DNA of 64,000 nt from Gerris lacustris. Lineage: Eukaryota; Arthropoda; Insecta; Hemiptera; Gerridae. Of the stretch, positions 1 to 11,072 are shown in pieces. Made by a program: the position numbers and the translations under genes. Below the pieces are notes generated by a model. That model did not search any database, was not told the origin of the DNA, and worked only from the letters and a program-made list of their open reading frames with translations. The stretch's first letter is position 1; each line of letters opens with the position of its first letter. The stretch covers positions 39,941,628 to 40,005,627 of the forward strand of contig OX578280.1 in NCBI GenBank assembly GCA_951217055.1, given 5' to 3'.

Positions 1-215
1 GTAGGTCATGTGAACAAGCACGTTGTAGCCCTTCATCAATCCAATACTAGATTGATGCCAGACAACCAAACCCTTCACACATGGGTGAATTGTAGGTCGG
101 TAAACCATGTCTTCACAACTATGTTTTCGTTTGATTGATTTTTTATCAAACCACCTACCAAGACTGTTATGCGAAGACCGACTTTTGTCCCCGGGCTCTA
201 ACCTTAGATTTCTAA
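1..215 (-). mobile_element. 5S-derived SINE family (S2), partial copy at window edge
   Basis: Read on the minus strand, this matches the 3' two thirds of the SINE at 50620-51400. Shared blocks include the stretch around GTTGTGAAGACA, a 'accgacc' block, 'gggtttggttgtc' and the segment ending near 'gaagggctac'. The 5S-like head is not seen here and the tail runs off the window edge. No coding content. Family membership rests on several blocks in the same order, seen by eye. Confidence 0.6.
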
Positions 216-330
216 CAATTTTACTTGCTCTTAGTTCAAAGCAAATTAACAAATATGATAAAATTATATTAAATAATCAAATATTATTTTACGTGGAGAT
301 AGTTGAATTGAATTGTTTAAGATGAGCTCC

Positions 331-1140
331 ACCAAGGCTCTAATTGCACAACTAAATTATTACTCCATCAAATACAGTAATTACTGTAACATCCTGAAAT
401 AAGAATAATGATAAAATAGAAGAAATAACATCATAAAAAACTTGTTTAAATCAGCACCATAAAAACCTTATTCAAATCTGGCACTCCACCTTATTCGAAC
501 AGTTTTATTCGACTTAATTTTAATAATGGTGGTTTATATTAAATTTATAGCATCTCAAACAAAACTCATTTTTAATAGACATAATTCAAGTGCTTAATTA
601 CTTAATAACCTCGGTATATAAGTACTTTCTTTTACCCGCTATAATTAATTTTACAACTGTAATAAAACCTACTACACAAAAAAAATGTTTCAACATTCAT
701 AATTACTTACTCGGTTTAGATTTAAGAGTAATGAGTAATGTTTTTATTCGCTATAATAATAGCTCATTATTGTACAAAAGAACATTAAATTAATAAATTA
801 AATAAAATCAGAATGAGAAGGGTTGTGTTTTATTTATATTCGTGCGAGTTGCCATTCCCTTTTAGAATTGAGCAATTATTCCCATGTAAAGCAATTTTTA
901 AATAATAACAGAATAACGCCTTTATAGTTTTAATTGCTCATATACGTAGTATACATTATAGTAATGGCTGACCATTCGATTTTGATGTTTTAATGGATTT
1001 ACACGTTTTAAGGTAGCTTTGATCCAAAAAGGTGTTTTTTAAATATATCTGTCGGCTGATTTCCATAAACATGAAGATGAAAACCCTTGAAAGATAATTA
1101 AATTACCTATTTCTAGAAAGAATTCTAATCAATTTAGTTA
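331..1140. other. AT-rich stretch, nothing recognised
   Basis: Very AT-rich DNA ending in a 15-bp A run near 1141-1155. Short open frames here, such as 590-793, have no recognisable protein motif and a composition expected by chance. No splice-bounded exon, tRNA or repeat arm was seen. Confidence 0.5.
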
Positions 1141-1179
1141 AAAAAAAAAAAAAAAGTAACCCATTTAATAAAAAATTAT

Positions 1180-1400
1180 GGAAACTAACGTATCGTAAAC
1201 GTTATCGTCCGATTTTTATGAAATTTCAATGGTAGGCCATAATAAGCCTATTATTGGTTCCATATTATTTTAACCATCTGTGCCCATTGATTTCTCTACA
1301 AACTATTTTTCTTAACATATAATTCAAATGAATTATCGAAAGAAGCCCAAAGTTGGTTCCACATTAATTTTAATCGTCTGCACACATTTTATATTGCTAA
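1180..1400 (-). repeat. Dispersed family A copy
   Basis: Diverged copy of the family best preserved at 21480-21900, in reverse orientation. The recognisable blocks are the complement of 'aaatttcattaaaatcgga', 'ttattggttccatat' and 'taatcgtctgcacaca'. No coding content. Confidence 0.5.
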
Positions 1401-2140
1401 ATTATTACTTTTATTTAAGCAAGATAAGAAACCAATCTTTTTTGATTAAAATAGAGGAGGGAAAATAATTAAATAAAATAGATGTAAAAATAAATTAGTT
1501 AGTACGTGATAAAGCTATATACCTCACTAATTGGCAGACTATTTTTTTATCAACTCTTAAGATTATTACACTAATCATATTGTAAAATCTTTTAAGTCTG
1601 TGATTATAATCTGTGTTCAAAGTATTCATAATTTATTTACATTAAAGTTTTTTAAACAAATGAACTAAGCAAAAGGATGGTAAGAGAGCCATCTGCTTCG
1701 GTTCAAGGTTAGATTTTTAAAAACAGAGTATTGTACGCCTTAATTTTTTTGTTCTTATAGTATCTGAGTAGGGGATTTATTTACTTTGGAATATGGAATG
1801 AAGAGGATATGTTTTGTTTTTGGATTTCTAATAAGTACTTTATACAGCCAAGTCTTGGACTTTTTTACACCCAAGTCTTGGGAATTATGTTCCAGACATC
1901 AATTTCCTTCTTAACCGATGCTAATGATGTATATTTAAACATTTCTTAAATCTTTTTATTTTATAACATCCTTTTTGAGATATTTGCTAATGATGTCTCC
2001 CTATATTAAGCAACGCACATAGCGTAGGTAGAGTAATGTGCAATGCGTGGTTAATACACTTTCATGACACATATATAATATGTGTAAGAATAAGTAACAA
2101 AGTATAAAATTAGCCATATTTATCGTTTCATTGTCGAAAA

Positions 2141-2482
2141 ACTGCAGTTGCTAATGTTTACTGCAGATCTGCAGTTGCTAATGTTTACTGCAGATCTGCA
2201 GAAGCTAATGTTTACTGCAGATCTGCAGAAGCTAATGTTTTTCTGCAGATCTGCAGAAGCTAATGTCTAATGCAGATCTGCTGAAGCTAATGTTTACTGC
2301 AGATCTGCAGAAGCTAATGTTTTTCTGCAGATCTGCAGAAGCTAATGTTTACTGCAGATCTGCAGAAGCAAATGTTTTTCTGCAGATCTGCAGAAGCTAA
2401 TGTCTAATGCAGATCTGCTGAAGCTAATGTTTACTGCAGATCTGCAGAAGCTAATGTTTACTGCAGATCTGCAATAGCTAAT
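2141..2482. repeat. 27-bp minisatellite with palindromic core
   Basis: About 12 tandem copies of a 27-bp unit built as CTGCAGAAGCTAATG plus a short variable spacer. Each junction forms the 14-bp perfect palindrome CTGCAGATCTGCAG. Three spacer variants (TTTACT, TTTTTCT, TCTAAT) occur in the order A A A B C A B A B C A A, so the block B-C-A recurs and suggests higher-order amplification. The reverse strand is open across part of it, but the peptide is only a translated repeat and is not called a gene. Confidence 0.9.
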
Positions 2483-2559
2483 GAATTTTGGTCTCGTGTC
2501 AGTGTAGGTTTTTCCGTCAACATTGTTGCAAACCAACATATCATATTAAGTAGATGTCT

Positions 2560-2760
2560 GATTTTAATGAAATATTGATTGTAGGTCACAATTAGTCCAT
2601 TGTCGGTCCTATAATAGTTTTACCTTCTGCGCCTATTATTTTTTCTTCCACATGCGCACAATTGATTTTTTAAATAACACCTCCATCTTTAAAAGTGCTA
2701 ATCTAATTTTTAAGAAGTTTGTCAAACGCCGCCCACAGATGGACCCACATTATATGCTAT
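2560..2760 (-). repeat. Dispersed family A copy
   Basis: Reverse-oriented family A segment. It holds the blocks 'tagtccattgtcggtcc', 'ttcttccacatgcgcaca' and 'acctccatctttaaaagt', which recur at 16560-16700 and, on the other strand, at 21600-21700. Confidence 0.6.
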
Positions 2761-3729
2761 ATGCGTTAGAACTTAATTGTCCTTCGTTCCTGATAATATG
2801 ACCAAGGTTATACATATAATATCTTAAATTTAAAGTTTACAAAGTAAAGAGGTCAAAGGTTGTACAGGGGTATTTTAGAGAAATAACTGAAATAAAGTAG
2901 GCAAAGGTAGAGAAATCAATGTATGTGGCTTGACATGGAGTAGCGTGATGCATGCACCATGTTGACCTGCATGTCCTGCACAATACGTCGCATGTTCCCA
3001 ACATACCCCAACACTTTTATCTAATTAAACTACCCTTTTTTATATTTATAACATGGACATAAAATATTAACTAAAAAGAAAAACCTTAATAAAACAGCCA
3101 GGCCGAACTTTGGTAATATTTCTGAAAACATGCTAAAGATATGTCATAACATAAAATACAAAACAAAAAACCACATCCAATTTTTTGAAAAATAAACGAT
3201 TTTCTTAAAAATATGGGTGTTTTACTTATACAGGTAAGTTATAGTTTAACCATTATAGTTTATAAATAGGTTGATACTTTAAACTGTATATGGTCACGGA
3301 CAACGTTTTTATTCCTTACATTACTATGGAACTTCTATGAGGAATAAAAAATTATCAGCTAGGCGGAAGTTTCCTCTTAAAAACCCAAAATCTGTAAATT
3401 CCTTACAAAGTGGGATATTGTATATAGTAATCACATTCATTGAACAGACTAAATCATTATATACTAGTGATTCGTTGCATTCCAAACTCGCGTATCAATA
3501 ATGTACACGCGCGGGGCTAATAATAATCATTACCTACTCAAAAAGACTTTTAATTTGACATATGGCTTAGAAATCCAAAATTTTATGGTTTCGGTCTGTG
3601 TAGAAATGATATTTTTTTACTCATCGTTAGCTTTAAAATAACTTGGATCTTGATACATCTAAACCTTTATTTTTATATTGTCAGCCATCTTGAAAATATT
3701 AAACATGAAATATCTAAAAACTATACAGT

Positions 3730-4000
3730 TGTCAATGTACTTAAAACAGGTGTTAATAAAAACATTTTGTGCGCATGTGGAAGAGAAAAATAGACTCATA
3801 AGATTGAAATTAATATTGGACCAACAATAGGCTAATTGACCTAGCATCGAGATTTCATTAAATTCAGTAGTTTAAGACAAAAATCGATCTCTGATGTAGA
3901 GCGGATTTCTGTCTCGGGATTTTTCAATTCGGAGACATAAACAATTTTCGTTCTCCAGAACGATCACAATGATTCTTTTACCTTCGGGAAGCTCGGAAAT
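3730..4000 (+). repeat. Dispersed family A copy
   Basis: Forward family A segment with 'gcgcatgtggaagagaaaaa', 'attggaccaacaataggcta', 'gcggatttctgtct' and 'gaacgatcaca'. The middle block with the 'gacagaccgacagac' motif is missing. Confidence 0.6.
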
Positions 4001-4009
4001 TAAAATATA

Positions 4010-4880
4010 TTTACTTAATTTAGTGACATACAGATAAAGTAAAATATGTATAGTAAGAACGTGCAGTTACAACGTGTGGGGAAATAAGTTGAATATACAA
4101 TTGAATTGCAAGAGGGGGATATATGGATCGCAATGTACCGTATCAAACTATATCCATAAATATTTATTAGTTAAGGGAATTTCATGTTTATATTCATGAT
4201 CAATAGTTGTCACATATTATGATAAATATGGGTTTGATTTAATAAGAGAAGCTGAAGTGTGGTGTCGCCTCTCCTTCAGATAATGTATTAGTTATCGAGT
4301 AGATATATAATGTATCTGTTTGCTAGCTATAGTCATATGTAAATCTTATTTAAAGGTAGATAAATCTCTCGTGAAAAAACCTTTTAATGGATTTTTAACC
4401 GGGCACTTAGCCAGCCTTGCAGACCCCCCAGGTAGACATCCCGTACTCAATCCTAAGTTTCAAACAAACAATACACAATCACCTCAATATTCATAGCGTT
4501 TCAACTATAATTATATTTAAATATCCTGTTTTATTAATACCTATTTGGTTTGTATAGATAAACAAAAATAAAGTAGTTACTTTCTCGTTGAAGAAATTTA
4601 AAAGAATGGAAGAAATTTAAAATGAATGGCAACCCAGTCCTTTACAGAATTATTATTATTTAATAAATGATTAATCACGTACCTGAATAAATAATTAATC
4701 ACCAGAAAACATGTTTTCCCCTGAAAATTGTTTCCTGTTTTTTACGCGATTTCTTTATGCTTCGCATTACTAGTTTATCCTTGATAGTTTTTCTCTATCT
4801 GTCTTCAATTATAACTTGATTATACAGTATATAAACAGGGTGATCCAAAATTTCAGAAACGGCTTTATATGTCCGGTTAG
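4010..4880. other. No gene recognised
   Basis: AT-rich DNA between a family A repeat and the 3' side of a LINE relic. No open frame with protein-like composition, no tandem repeat and no inverted repeat was found. Confidence 0.45.
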
Positions 4881-4884
4881 TTGT

Positions 4885-5196
4885 TTACTTTTTGTTTTTG
4901 ATTTTGTTGTTGTTGATCTTGTTTTTTGATCTTGTTGCTGCCTGAAGAATAGCCTCTACTTCGCCGTCGAAATTTGTTGCCTTAGATCCTTCGGCTATGG
5001 ATTCCTCAAATACTCCCTCACACCAGAAGCCTGCCCCAACGCGTCCCCTGACAGGATCTGCTGACCCATCAGTATAGACTTTTAACCAATCAGTGGAAGG
5101 GTAATGCGTGCTGATGTGTTCCAGAGCGTGTTCTTTTAGTGCCTGTGAAATGGAGTCCTTTTTTGATTTGTCCAGGCCAATTTCAAGGTGATGCAT
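4885..5196 (-). pseudogene. LINE RNase H domain fragment
   Basis: The 103-residue frame contains VYTDGSADP, the first catalytic Asp motif of type 1 RNase H, then GAGFWCEG and the helix with the catalytic Glu in FDGEVEAILQA. Later RNase H motifs are absent because the frame runs into a Lys/Asn-rich low-complexity end (about 4885-4930). It is the 3' end of the LINE relic on this strand. In intact elements this domain removes RNA from the RNA/DNA hybrid. Confidence 0.8.
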
Positions 5197-5399
5197 AGGG
5201 ATACTGAGGTGAAGGTTGCTAAGCTGCTAAGGCTGGAACAGTTCTTTTGGAGTATCCTGAAGTCCATACTCTCCTCGTAGTTGAGCTGCCTTGTTCAAGA
5301 TAGTTACCTGAGTTGAAAGTCTGCTAGGGCCAGTTGTGTGGTTATGCCAGTGGTCCACAGGGAGTCTCATGTATTTTTCCACCATTATTAGAGTTTTCT

Positions 5400-5741
5400 T
5401 TTCCCTTCAGGATTCCAGGGGCTCAATTCCCGTCTGAATCTCCATAGCAGTAAGAGGAGTCGATGCGGCTGCTCCTGTGGTTATTCGTAGGGCTTTATTC
5501 TGCACCTTATGCAGGGCTTTCATGTATTAGTTGAAGCGATTGACAGAAGTTCGCTTCCGTATTCTAGCACAGGCCTCACATAGGTTTTGTAGGAGGTGGC
5601 AAGAACTTCCCTCGTTGATCCCCAGGTAATGCACGTTAGTATGTTCATGAGCCGCAATCTTTGTTCGCCGCTCCGGGCCATCTGATCCGCATGCTTTTTC
5701 CACAGCAGCTTATTATCCAGATGCACCCCCAAGTATTTCAC
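5400..5741 (-). pseudogene. LINE reverse transcriptase C-terminal fragment
   Basis: Contains KYLGVHLDNKLLWKKH, the typical 'YLG' segment after the RT palm, then YVRPVLEYGSELL and, past a stop at 5520-5522, 'VQNKALRITTGA' and 'TPLTAMEIQTG'. These blocks are characteristic of the thumb region of non-LTR RTs. The fingers/palm with the catalytic Asp pair are not present upstream. The frame is interrupted, so it is a relic. Confidence 0.8.
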
Positions 5742-5759
5742 AGAATTCTCAACAGATAT

Positions 5760-6155
5760 TTACGAGAAGAGATTTACGAGAAGCTCTGAAGGTAGATTAT
5801 ATGGACCGGCACTCTTTCCCTCTTTTACTTCTGTTGCCGCTCTTGCTAGTTCCTCTGCAGTGAAGTTAGCGGCGAAACATTGATGTTCATCTACCGTTAG
5901 ACATCCTAGTGTTGGATATTTATTTAATATCTGGGCACTCGGGGGCAAACGGCCGACTGATGCATAGTATTTTGCAAAGGCCAGAGCCTTGCTTCTGTTG
6001 TCTGTGATTTCTCTGCCTCTGACTAGTAGCGGTTCATTAACCTCCCTCACCTCCTCGTTATTCAGTGAAGCCAAATATTTGTACGCCCGGTTCCCGTCCT
6101 GTTTAAAATTTAGATTGGCAACAAACTGTTTGTAGCTTTGTCTCTTGGCCTCCAT
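5760..6155 (-). pseudogene. LINE linker region before RT
   Basis: 131-residue frame holding the pre-RT segment: YKYLASLNNE, then ALAFAKYYASV and 'FTAEELARAATEVKEGKSAGP'-type helix residues just before RT motif 0. It stops abruptly at 5760, next to a direct repeat of ATTTACGAGAAG (5760-5771 and 5774-5785) that marks the deletion junction. Nucleic-acid-binding or structural role only by analogy. Confidence 0.65.
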
Positions 6156-6287
6156 AATAGCTCTCTTTAATACAGCTTGCTTTCTCCTCAGCTCGATGCA
6201 ATGTTAGACGGATTCGGTCTCCTCAGCATCTGATCTGGCCTGGTTCCTTTCATCCCTTAGAGTAGTTAACCTAGAGTTCCAAAACAG

Positions 6288-7150
6288 TCAGTACTTCCTA
6301 ACCTGTCCTCTTGGAATTGCCTGGATTGCGCATTTGCGAATCAGATTGGAGATCTCCCGGGAGCTCTTGTCTGGGTTTGTGGGGTCAACAACACTCTCCA
6401 GTATGATGGAGTCAGTCAAAGTTTTGTATTTGGCCCAGTCTGCCTTTCTAAAATTCCATCTAGGGCAACGCTCAGGGTTAAGAGCTGGCTTGAGATTCTT
6501 TCTTTTCAATTTTAGGCAGAGTACTCTGTGGCCGTATCCTGTGCAAGAGTCCAAGAGTTTGAGGCTGGCCAGGCGTTTAAGGCTGATGTGGGCCAAAGCC
6601 AAGTCCGGCCTTGAAGTTCCTCCTCTGAAAGCAGTAAATGTTGGCTGAGGATTGTCAATTATTTCGACTGGGTTGGTGTCTATAAAGTCCTCTGTGAAGT
6701 TTCCAGCACTTCTAGTACCTGGGTAACCCCACCGTGTAGAGGGTGCATTGAAAACACCGACTACCACTGTGTTTATGACACTTTCAATTATCTCAATTGG
6801 TGATGTATTATTAGGAGCATTGTATATGCCGATGACCTTGTATGTTTGGCTATTTTTCCATAACGTTATTTGTACGGCTCAAACTTGTTTTCATCCATTT
6901 CGTGAAGGATCTTAAAATTGACAGTGATATCTTTCTTAACTCCAACTATGATACCGGATGCTACCTGTCGTCCTCTGGGTAGTACGTAGAGGTTATATTT
7001 GTGGTCTTTATAAGCATTTATGGATTCAGTAGCTGCTCCTGCTTCTACGATTGCAAATATATATCAGTGTCATGTTTATCTATGTTAAATATAATTCAGT
7101 ATATTTGTCTATTGATAGGCCTCCTGCATTCCAAAAGTTTAGAATAAGGC
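6288..7150 (-). pseudogene. LINE apurinic-like endonuclease fragment
   Basis: Minus-strand translation gives 'LNFWNAGGLSIDK' near 7140 (the usual N-terminal motif of APE-type endonucleases), 'VASGIIVGVKKDI' around 6930, 'VIGIYNAPNN' near 6830, VVVGVFNAPSTRWG at 6770 and the C-terminal 'GGTSRPDLALAH' near 6600. In intact elements this enzyme nicks the target DNA to prime reverse transcription. At least two stops or frameshifts lie between about 7090 and 6770. The open part covers 6288-6767. Confidence 0.8.
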
Positions 7151-7249
7151 CTGTACGTCCTGAGTCCTGAAAAGGACTTTTTTGTTTGAAAAAAAAACTC
7201 TTTGCTTGGGCAAGGATTGGGCTGTTAGCGTATGTTTGTCTCGTTTAGT

Positions 7250-7530
7250 TCAAGAATTATTTTTAATCGAAATCGTTGAAACCATTTTCGAGAAATAATT
7301 TTTTTTTTAAATTTAGGGGATGGTGCCCTTAATTTTAGAACTAAAATTCAATTTTCGATTTCACCTCAGGGTATGTTTCTGAACATTTATGCCAGTGGTT
7401 TGGGCTCCACACAGACAGAGAGACAGACGTTTTAAAAACAACTTGTTTGGACTCTTTTTGTAGCCTAAAAATGTTTACGTAAATCCGTCAAAATCTCTAA
7501 ATTGAATTTTCACTCTATTTGTAAAAAAGT
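7250..7530 (+). repeat. Dispersed family F copy
   Basis: Shares 'atcgttgaaaccattttcga', 'tgggctccacacagacagag' and 'atccgtcaaaatctctaaat' with copies at 18390-18640, 34030-34230, 42500-42760 and 61150-61425. No coding content. Confidence 0.55.
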
Positions 7531-7599
7531 AAAAAAAGGGTTTTATTTATAAATTAAGAAATCTAATCGCTATTAATAAAGGTATCAATGAGATATTTG

Positions 7600-8270
7600 A
7601 AATTTAACAAAATTAGATACAATATCTCAAAGGAAGCAATAAGTACTACCTAAACGTAATTGGAAAGATGCACAGAGCTATATCAAGGCTATTTGATCTT
7701 AATGCACGGATAACCACGTCTCTATCGTGTTGCAATGGCAGCCTATACTACATGAAGTATAGTTAGGCAGGCTTCTGCACTCCACTTCACAGTTCAGCAA
7801 GGCAATGTAACATTGAATTGAAGACCAGCAGGGCGTATGGAAGACCAAGAGGGTGTGTAGAACACCAAGCATCATTTCCTTTCCCACTAGCCCGACTAAT
7901 TAGCCCACTTCCCTTAGACCACCCTTCATCTCTTGGATTGCATCTAGTCTATTATATTGACAGCTAAATATATAGTTTCTTTTAAATATACTTTATGTTC
8001 ATACAAAAAAAGTTATCTTTTATAGTCGGTAATAATTTATAAGAAAGAGGGAAAGAAATGATTTGAAAATAAATAGGAAATAAGTAGATTTATTTTTATT
8101 TTTAAAAGAAATCTCTAAATAGAAATTGAAAAATAGAATCGTACATTTAGTTTTTTTAACTTAAAGGAAATATTTTATAAGCCTGCAAAAAGTTGATAGA
8201 TCATAACATTTTATAGTCTTTCAAATTAATCGGACAAATATATAGTTTAGTTGAAAATAACTAGATGAAT
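7600..8270. other. Unassigned stretch with a GC-richer island
   Basis: 7690-7920 is richer in GC than its surroundings and holds a short direct repeat ('gaagaccagcagggcgta' against 'gaagaccaagagggtgtg'). No frame on either strand resembles a known protein, and no SINE box pair was found. The rest is AT-rich. Confidence 0.4.
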
Positions 8271-8277
8271 AAACTTA

Positions 8278-8853
8278 TAGTCCAGGAGATAGCGTGCAAA
8301 AAAGTGTCTGACTAACATCAAGCTAGAATTTTGTATACAAGTCAATCTTGTAGCCTCTTTTAAGAATATTTGGTCGTCTAAGTTCGCCTGCGACATAGCT
8401 TGGCAATAGGCCTTAGAAAAAAACAAACCGGTGGAGAGCGGCCATGTCTCACCAATTATGGTGGACAATGTGATTTTCATGATCCTGGGTACAGAATTAG
8501 TTAGTAGACCGAAAATCAAGTTGATGTTAGTTTATCCCTTGACAGGTGACAACGTTGAATTTTAGTAATATTTGAATAACTTACCTATCAAGTGTGAAAA
8601 TAATATCGACTTGATTTTTGGTCTACTAACTAATTCTGTATTCAGGATCATGAAAATCATACTGTCCACCATAATTGGCGGGACCTGGCCGCTCTCCCCC
8701 ATTTTGTTTTTTTCAAATGCCTATTGCCAAGCTATGTCCCGCAGACGTATCTAGCCGACCACATATTCTTAAAAGGCGCTAAAAGATTGACTTGTATACA
8801 AAATTCTAGCTTGATGTTAGTCAGACACTTTTTTGCACGCTATCTCCTGGACT
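8278..8853. repeat. Foldback element with two ~244-bp inverted arms
   Basis: Left arm 8278-8520 and right arm 8610-8853 are inverted copies with scattered mismatches, separated by 89 bp. Outer ends read 'tagtccaggagatagcgtgc' and its complement; inner ends read 'gaaaatcaag' and 'cttgatttttgg'. Each arm is open toward the outside and encodes a similar peptide (for example 8247-8519 minus), but this follows from the palindrome and matches no family I know. No clear target duplication was seen. A MITE, or an inverted duplication of older sequence, are both possible. Confidence 0.85.
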
Positions 8854-9179
8854 ATTAATGTCTTATCTATATTATACTAGATAGATATTCTTCACCCTAT
8901 AATCCGTAAACCGTCCATTGTACGTAAAAAAAGAATGAGACTTTTTTTGTGGGAAATTTTAGTATCTTTAATTTTGATAACCACCTTCATTGGTGTTTGA
9001 GCCATAGGAAGCGAGTTCACAAATTACCGAATTTCTTAACCTTTGCCCTTAAATATCTATTACCGCTACCTTGATCTCGTTGCCGATTTTGAATATGTTT
9101 TTCAGAACGTCAAAATGAAGCGATAAAAAAAAATTGGTGCTCCGATTTTTTTTGTAGCAGAAAACCTAAAATGACTGGT

Positions 9180-9480
9180 ATTCTATTTATATACAATTTT
9201 CTTTTACATGAGAAATGAAAATTTAATGTAACAAGTTAAAATAAAGTATAAATTTAATTATTTTATAAAACTTTTTTCTTATATAGTTAATAAAAAAAAA
9301 CTAGTTCCATTCAGAATAATTGTTTCAGAAAAAAATATTGTTATTGTTGAGAATGAAACACCTTTCAGATTTTTCAACAAAAACTAACTTTATTGAACAA
9401 AGAAGCTTTTAAAAAAATGTAATGCAATTTTTAATTTTAGGGGGTTGGAGGTGGTCGGAGGTGATTAGAGTAAATCAGAG
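9180..9480 (+). repeat. Dispersed repeat, copy 1 (partner at 14060-14350)
   Basis: A ~280-bp segment, including 'gttaaaataaagtataa', 'ttttataaaacttttttctt', 'actagttccattcag' and 'taactttattgaacaaagaa', recurs in the same orientation at 14060-14350. It ends in 'gttggaggt' in both places. Confidence 0.8.
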
Positions 9481-9600
9481 GTGGTAAGAGGAAGTCAGAG
9501 GTGTTTAGAAGTGGTTTTAAGGAATTAGAGTGGTCAGAGGCTTTTAGAGGTGGTTCTAGGAAGTCAGAGGTGTTGAGAGGTGGTTAGAAATTGTAGAGCA
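9440..9600 (+). repeat. Degenerate GA/GT-rich tandem array
   Basis: About eight degenerate copies of a unit like 'gtcagaggtggttagagg' (17-24 bp), purine-rich on the + strand. It begins just after the conserved 'gttggaggt' of the dispersed repeat, so expansion probably started from that repeat's end. A much shorter version is at 14305-14345. Confidence 0.7.
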
Positions 9601-9609
9601 AATTTTCCA

Positions 9610-11068
9610 TCATGTTTAGCAACATTTCCCGCAACCCGATAGCAGTTTTTCGGATGCCTCATTCAACGGAATGGTGAATTGAAACATGAATTCGGGAAAC
9701 ATTCGGTGAAATTCATTTACTGATATAAGCACTGGGCAGGCAGTATAGGGGTGGAGAGCTTCGTCCTGTTAAACTCAACACTTTTTTTAATAGGTTGAAG
9801 ACGTTTTCGCATTTTGGGGTGACGAAAATTTCTCAACATTTGCACAACACGTTCTGATGTTATCGCGACGGTGTGACATTATCTACTAAAAAGAACGCTT
9901 CAAATATATAAAAAAAAAAAAATAAAAAAAAAAAAAAGATAGCTTCAAATTTATAATATATCACAATAATTTATTGTTAATAAAATAGCATAAACTCAAT
10001 CAGTAAAAATTTTGTTTTCATTATCGATATTATATATTATATATTTTTTGCATTTTAATCGATATTGCAAATGGCTTGCGTTTCTGACGCAATATATATA
10101 TATCCTTAAATTAGAAAAAAATCCATCCATTCAAATCGAAGTTTTGTGTACTTTATCTTTAAATTGACAACGTACAGGAAAAACTAAAAATATATTGTGT
10201 TAATTAAATTGGTTTAATTAGATTTTGATGTACGGTATGACATAAAAACAGAGCTAAATGTAAATTTATTTAGTAATATTAATAAGTCAATTTATATATT
10301 CTAATTAAAACCCCAGTCCATAAAGAAACATAGTATTTCTAATTAATTAATTTTAAATTTCCGGAAAATGAAATTAAGCCAATGTGCTTGATTTTATATT
10401 TAGAGAAAAACTAAAATTAATTTAGATAAGTTATTATATCTATTTGAAGGCTTTTACAAATCAAAACAAACATTTAATATACGTGGTTGCATTGACAATA
10501 ACAAATAATTTCGAGGTGAGTCTTCGCTGTCAGGATACTACACGATTATATAAATGATAATTATCATTGTCATGCTAATTATTTATTTGTAGGAGTTGAA
10601 AGAAAACTGTTGTTGTTCATTTGTAACTAGAAACATATATAAGCTCAATTAATTTTTTATTAAATTAGCAAAAATAATAGTTGAAGTCAAATGTTAATTA
10701 ATAATAATTTATAGGAAAAATGTCAACTTTATATTTTAACAAAGCTGTGGTAGCGTGTAGCTTAGTCGTAGCTAGTTCAGTTATTATTTTTAATTTATAA
10801 TCTTAAAAAAATAATAAGTAACCGACTAAACGGTTTCTTAACAAGTAAATTTTAACATAAAATAAAATAATTTTTTTTTTTTTTAAATATAAAATTTTAT
10901 ATTTATAGAGAGTATATAAAATACCATAAGTTTTAAAAATTAATGGCAGTATATTGTTACATATTTTATAATATTATAACATCTTATTTAAAATAATGTT
11001 ATTATAATTTATTTTCTATGTTAAGTACGAACTTAAGTGTTGCGATCTAATGCATGGTTAAATTTAGT
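9610..11068. other. AT-rich intergenic DNA
   Basis: Mostly AT-rich sequence with several A/T homopolymer runs (9910-9940, 10870-10885). No exon, RNA gene, TIR or tandem repeat could be supported. A short TA tract lies near 10033-10046. Confidence 0.45.
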
Positions 11069-11072
11069 GATA

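Larger units (their letters stand above)
4885..7150 (-). mobile_element. Degenerate non-LTR retrotransposon with RNase H
   Basis: Read on the minus strand, the order is endonuclease remnant (about 7150-6288), linker (6155-5760), C-terminal RT region (5741-5400) and RNase H (5200-4885). Endonuclease, RT and RNase H together point to the I/LOA/R1-like groups of non-LTR elements; the exact clade cannot be set from sequence alone. Frames are broken between the parts, and the central RT with the catalytic Asp box is missing. No target-site duplication or poly-A tail was recognised. It cannot be autonomous. Confidence 0.85.

Noticed and set aside
2141..2482. CRISPR-like array
   Set aside because: Units are contiguous without unique spacers and the genome is eukaryotic.
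2342..2539. Minus-strand frame with repeated 'CRSAVNISF' peptide
   Set aside because: Translation of the 27-bp minisatellite; the repeat period is a multiple of three, which keeps the frame open by itself.
6334..6648. 104-codon plus-strand frame
   Set aside because: Complement of the LINE endonuclease region, whose minus-strand reading has clear family motifs.
8572..8754. Fragment of a receptor-like membrane protein ('LSTIIGGTWPLSP')
   Set aside because: The hydrophobic resemblance is short and occurs in both arms of a foldback repeat; no second motif supports it.
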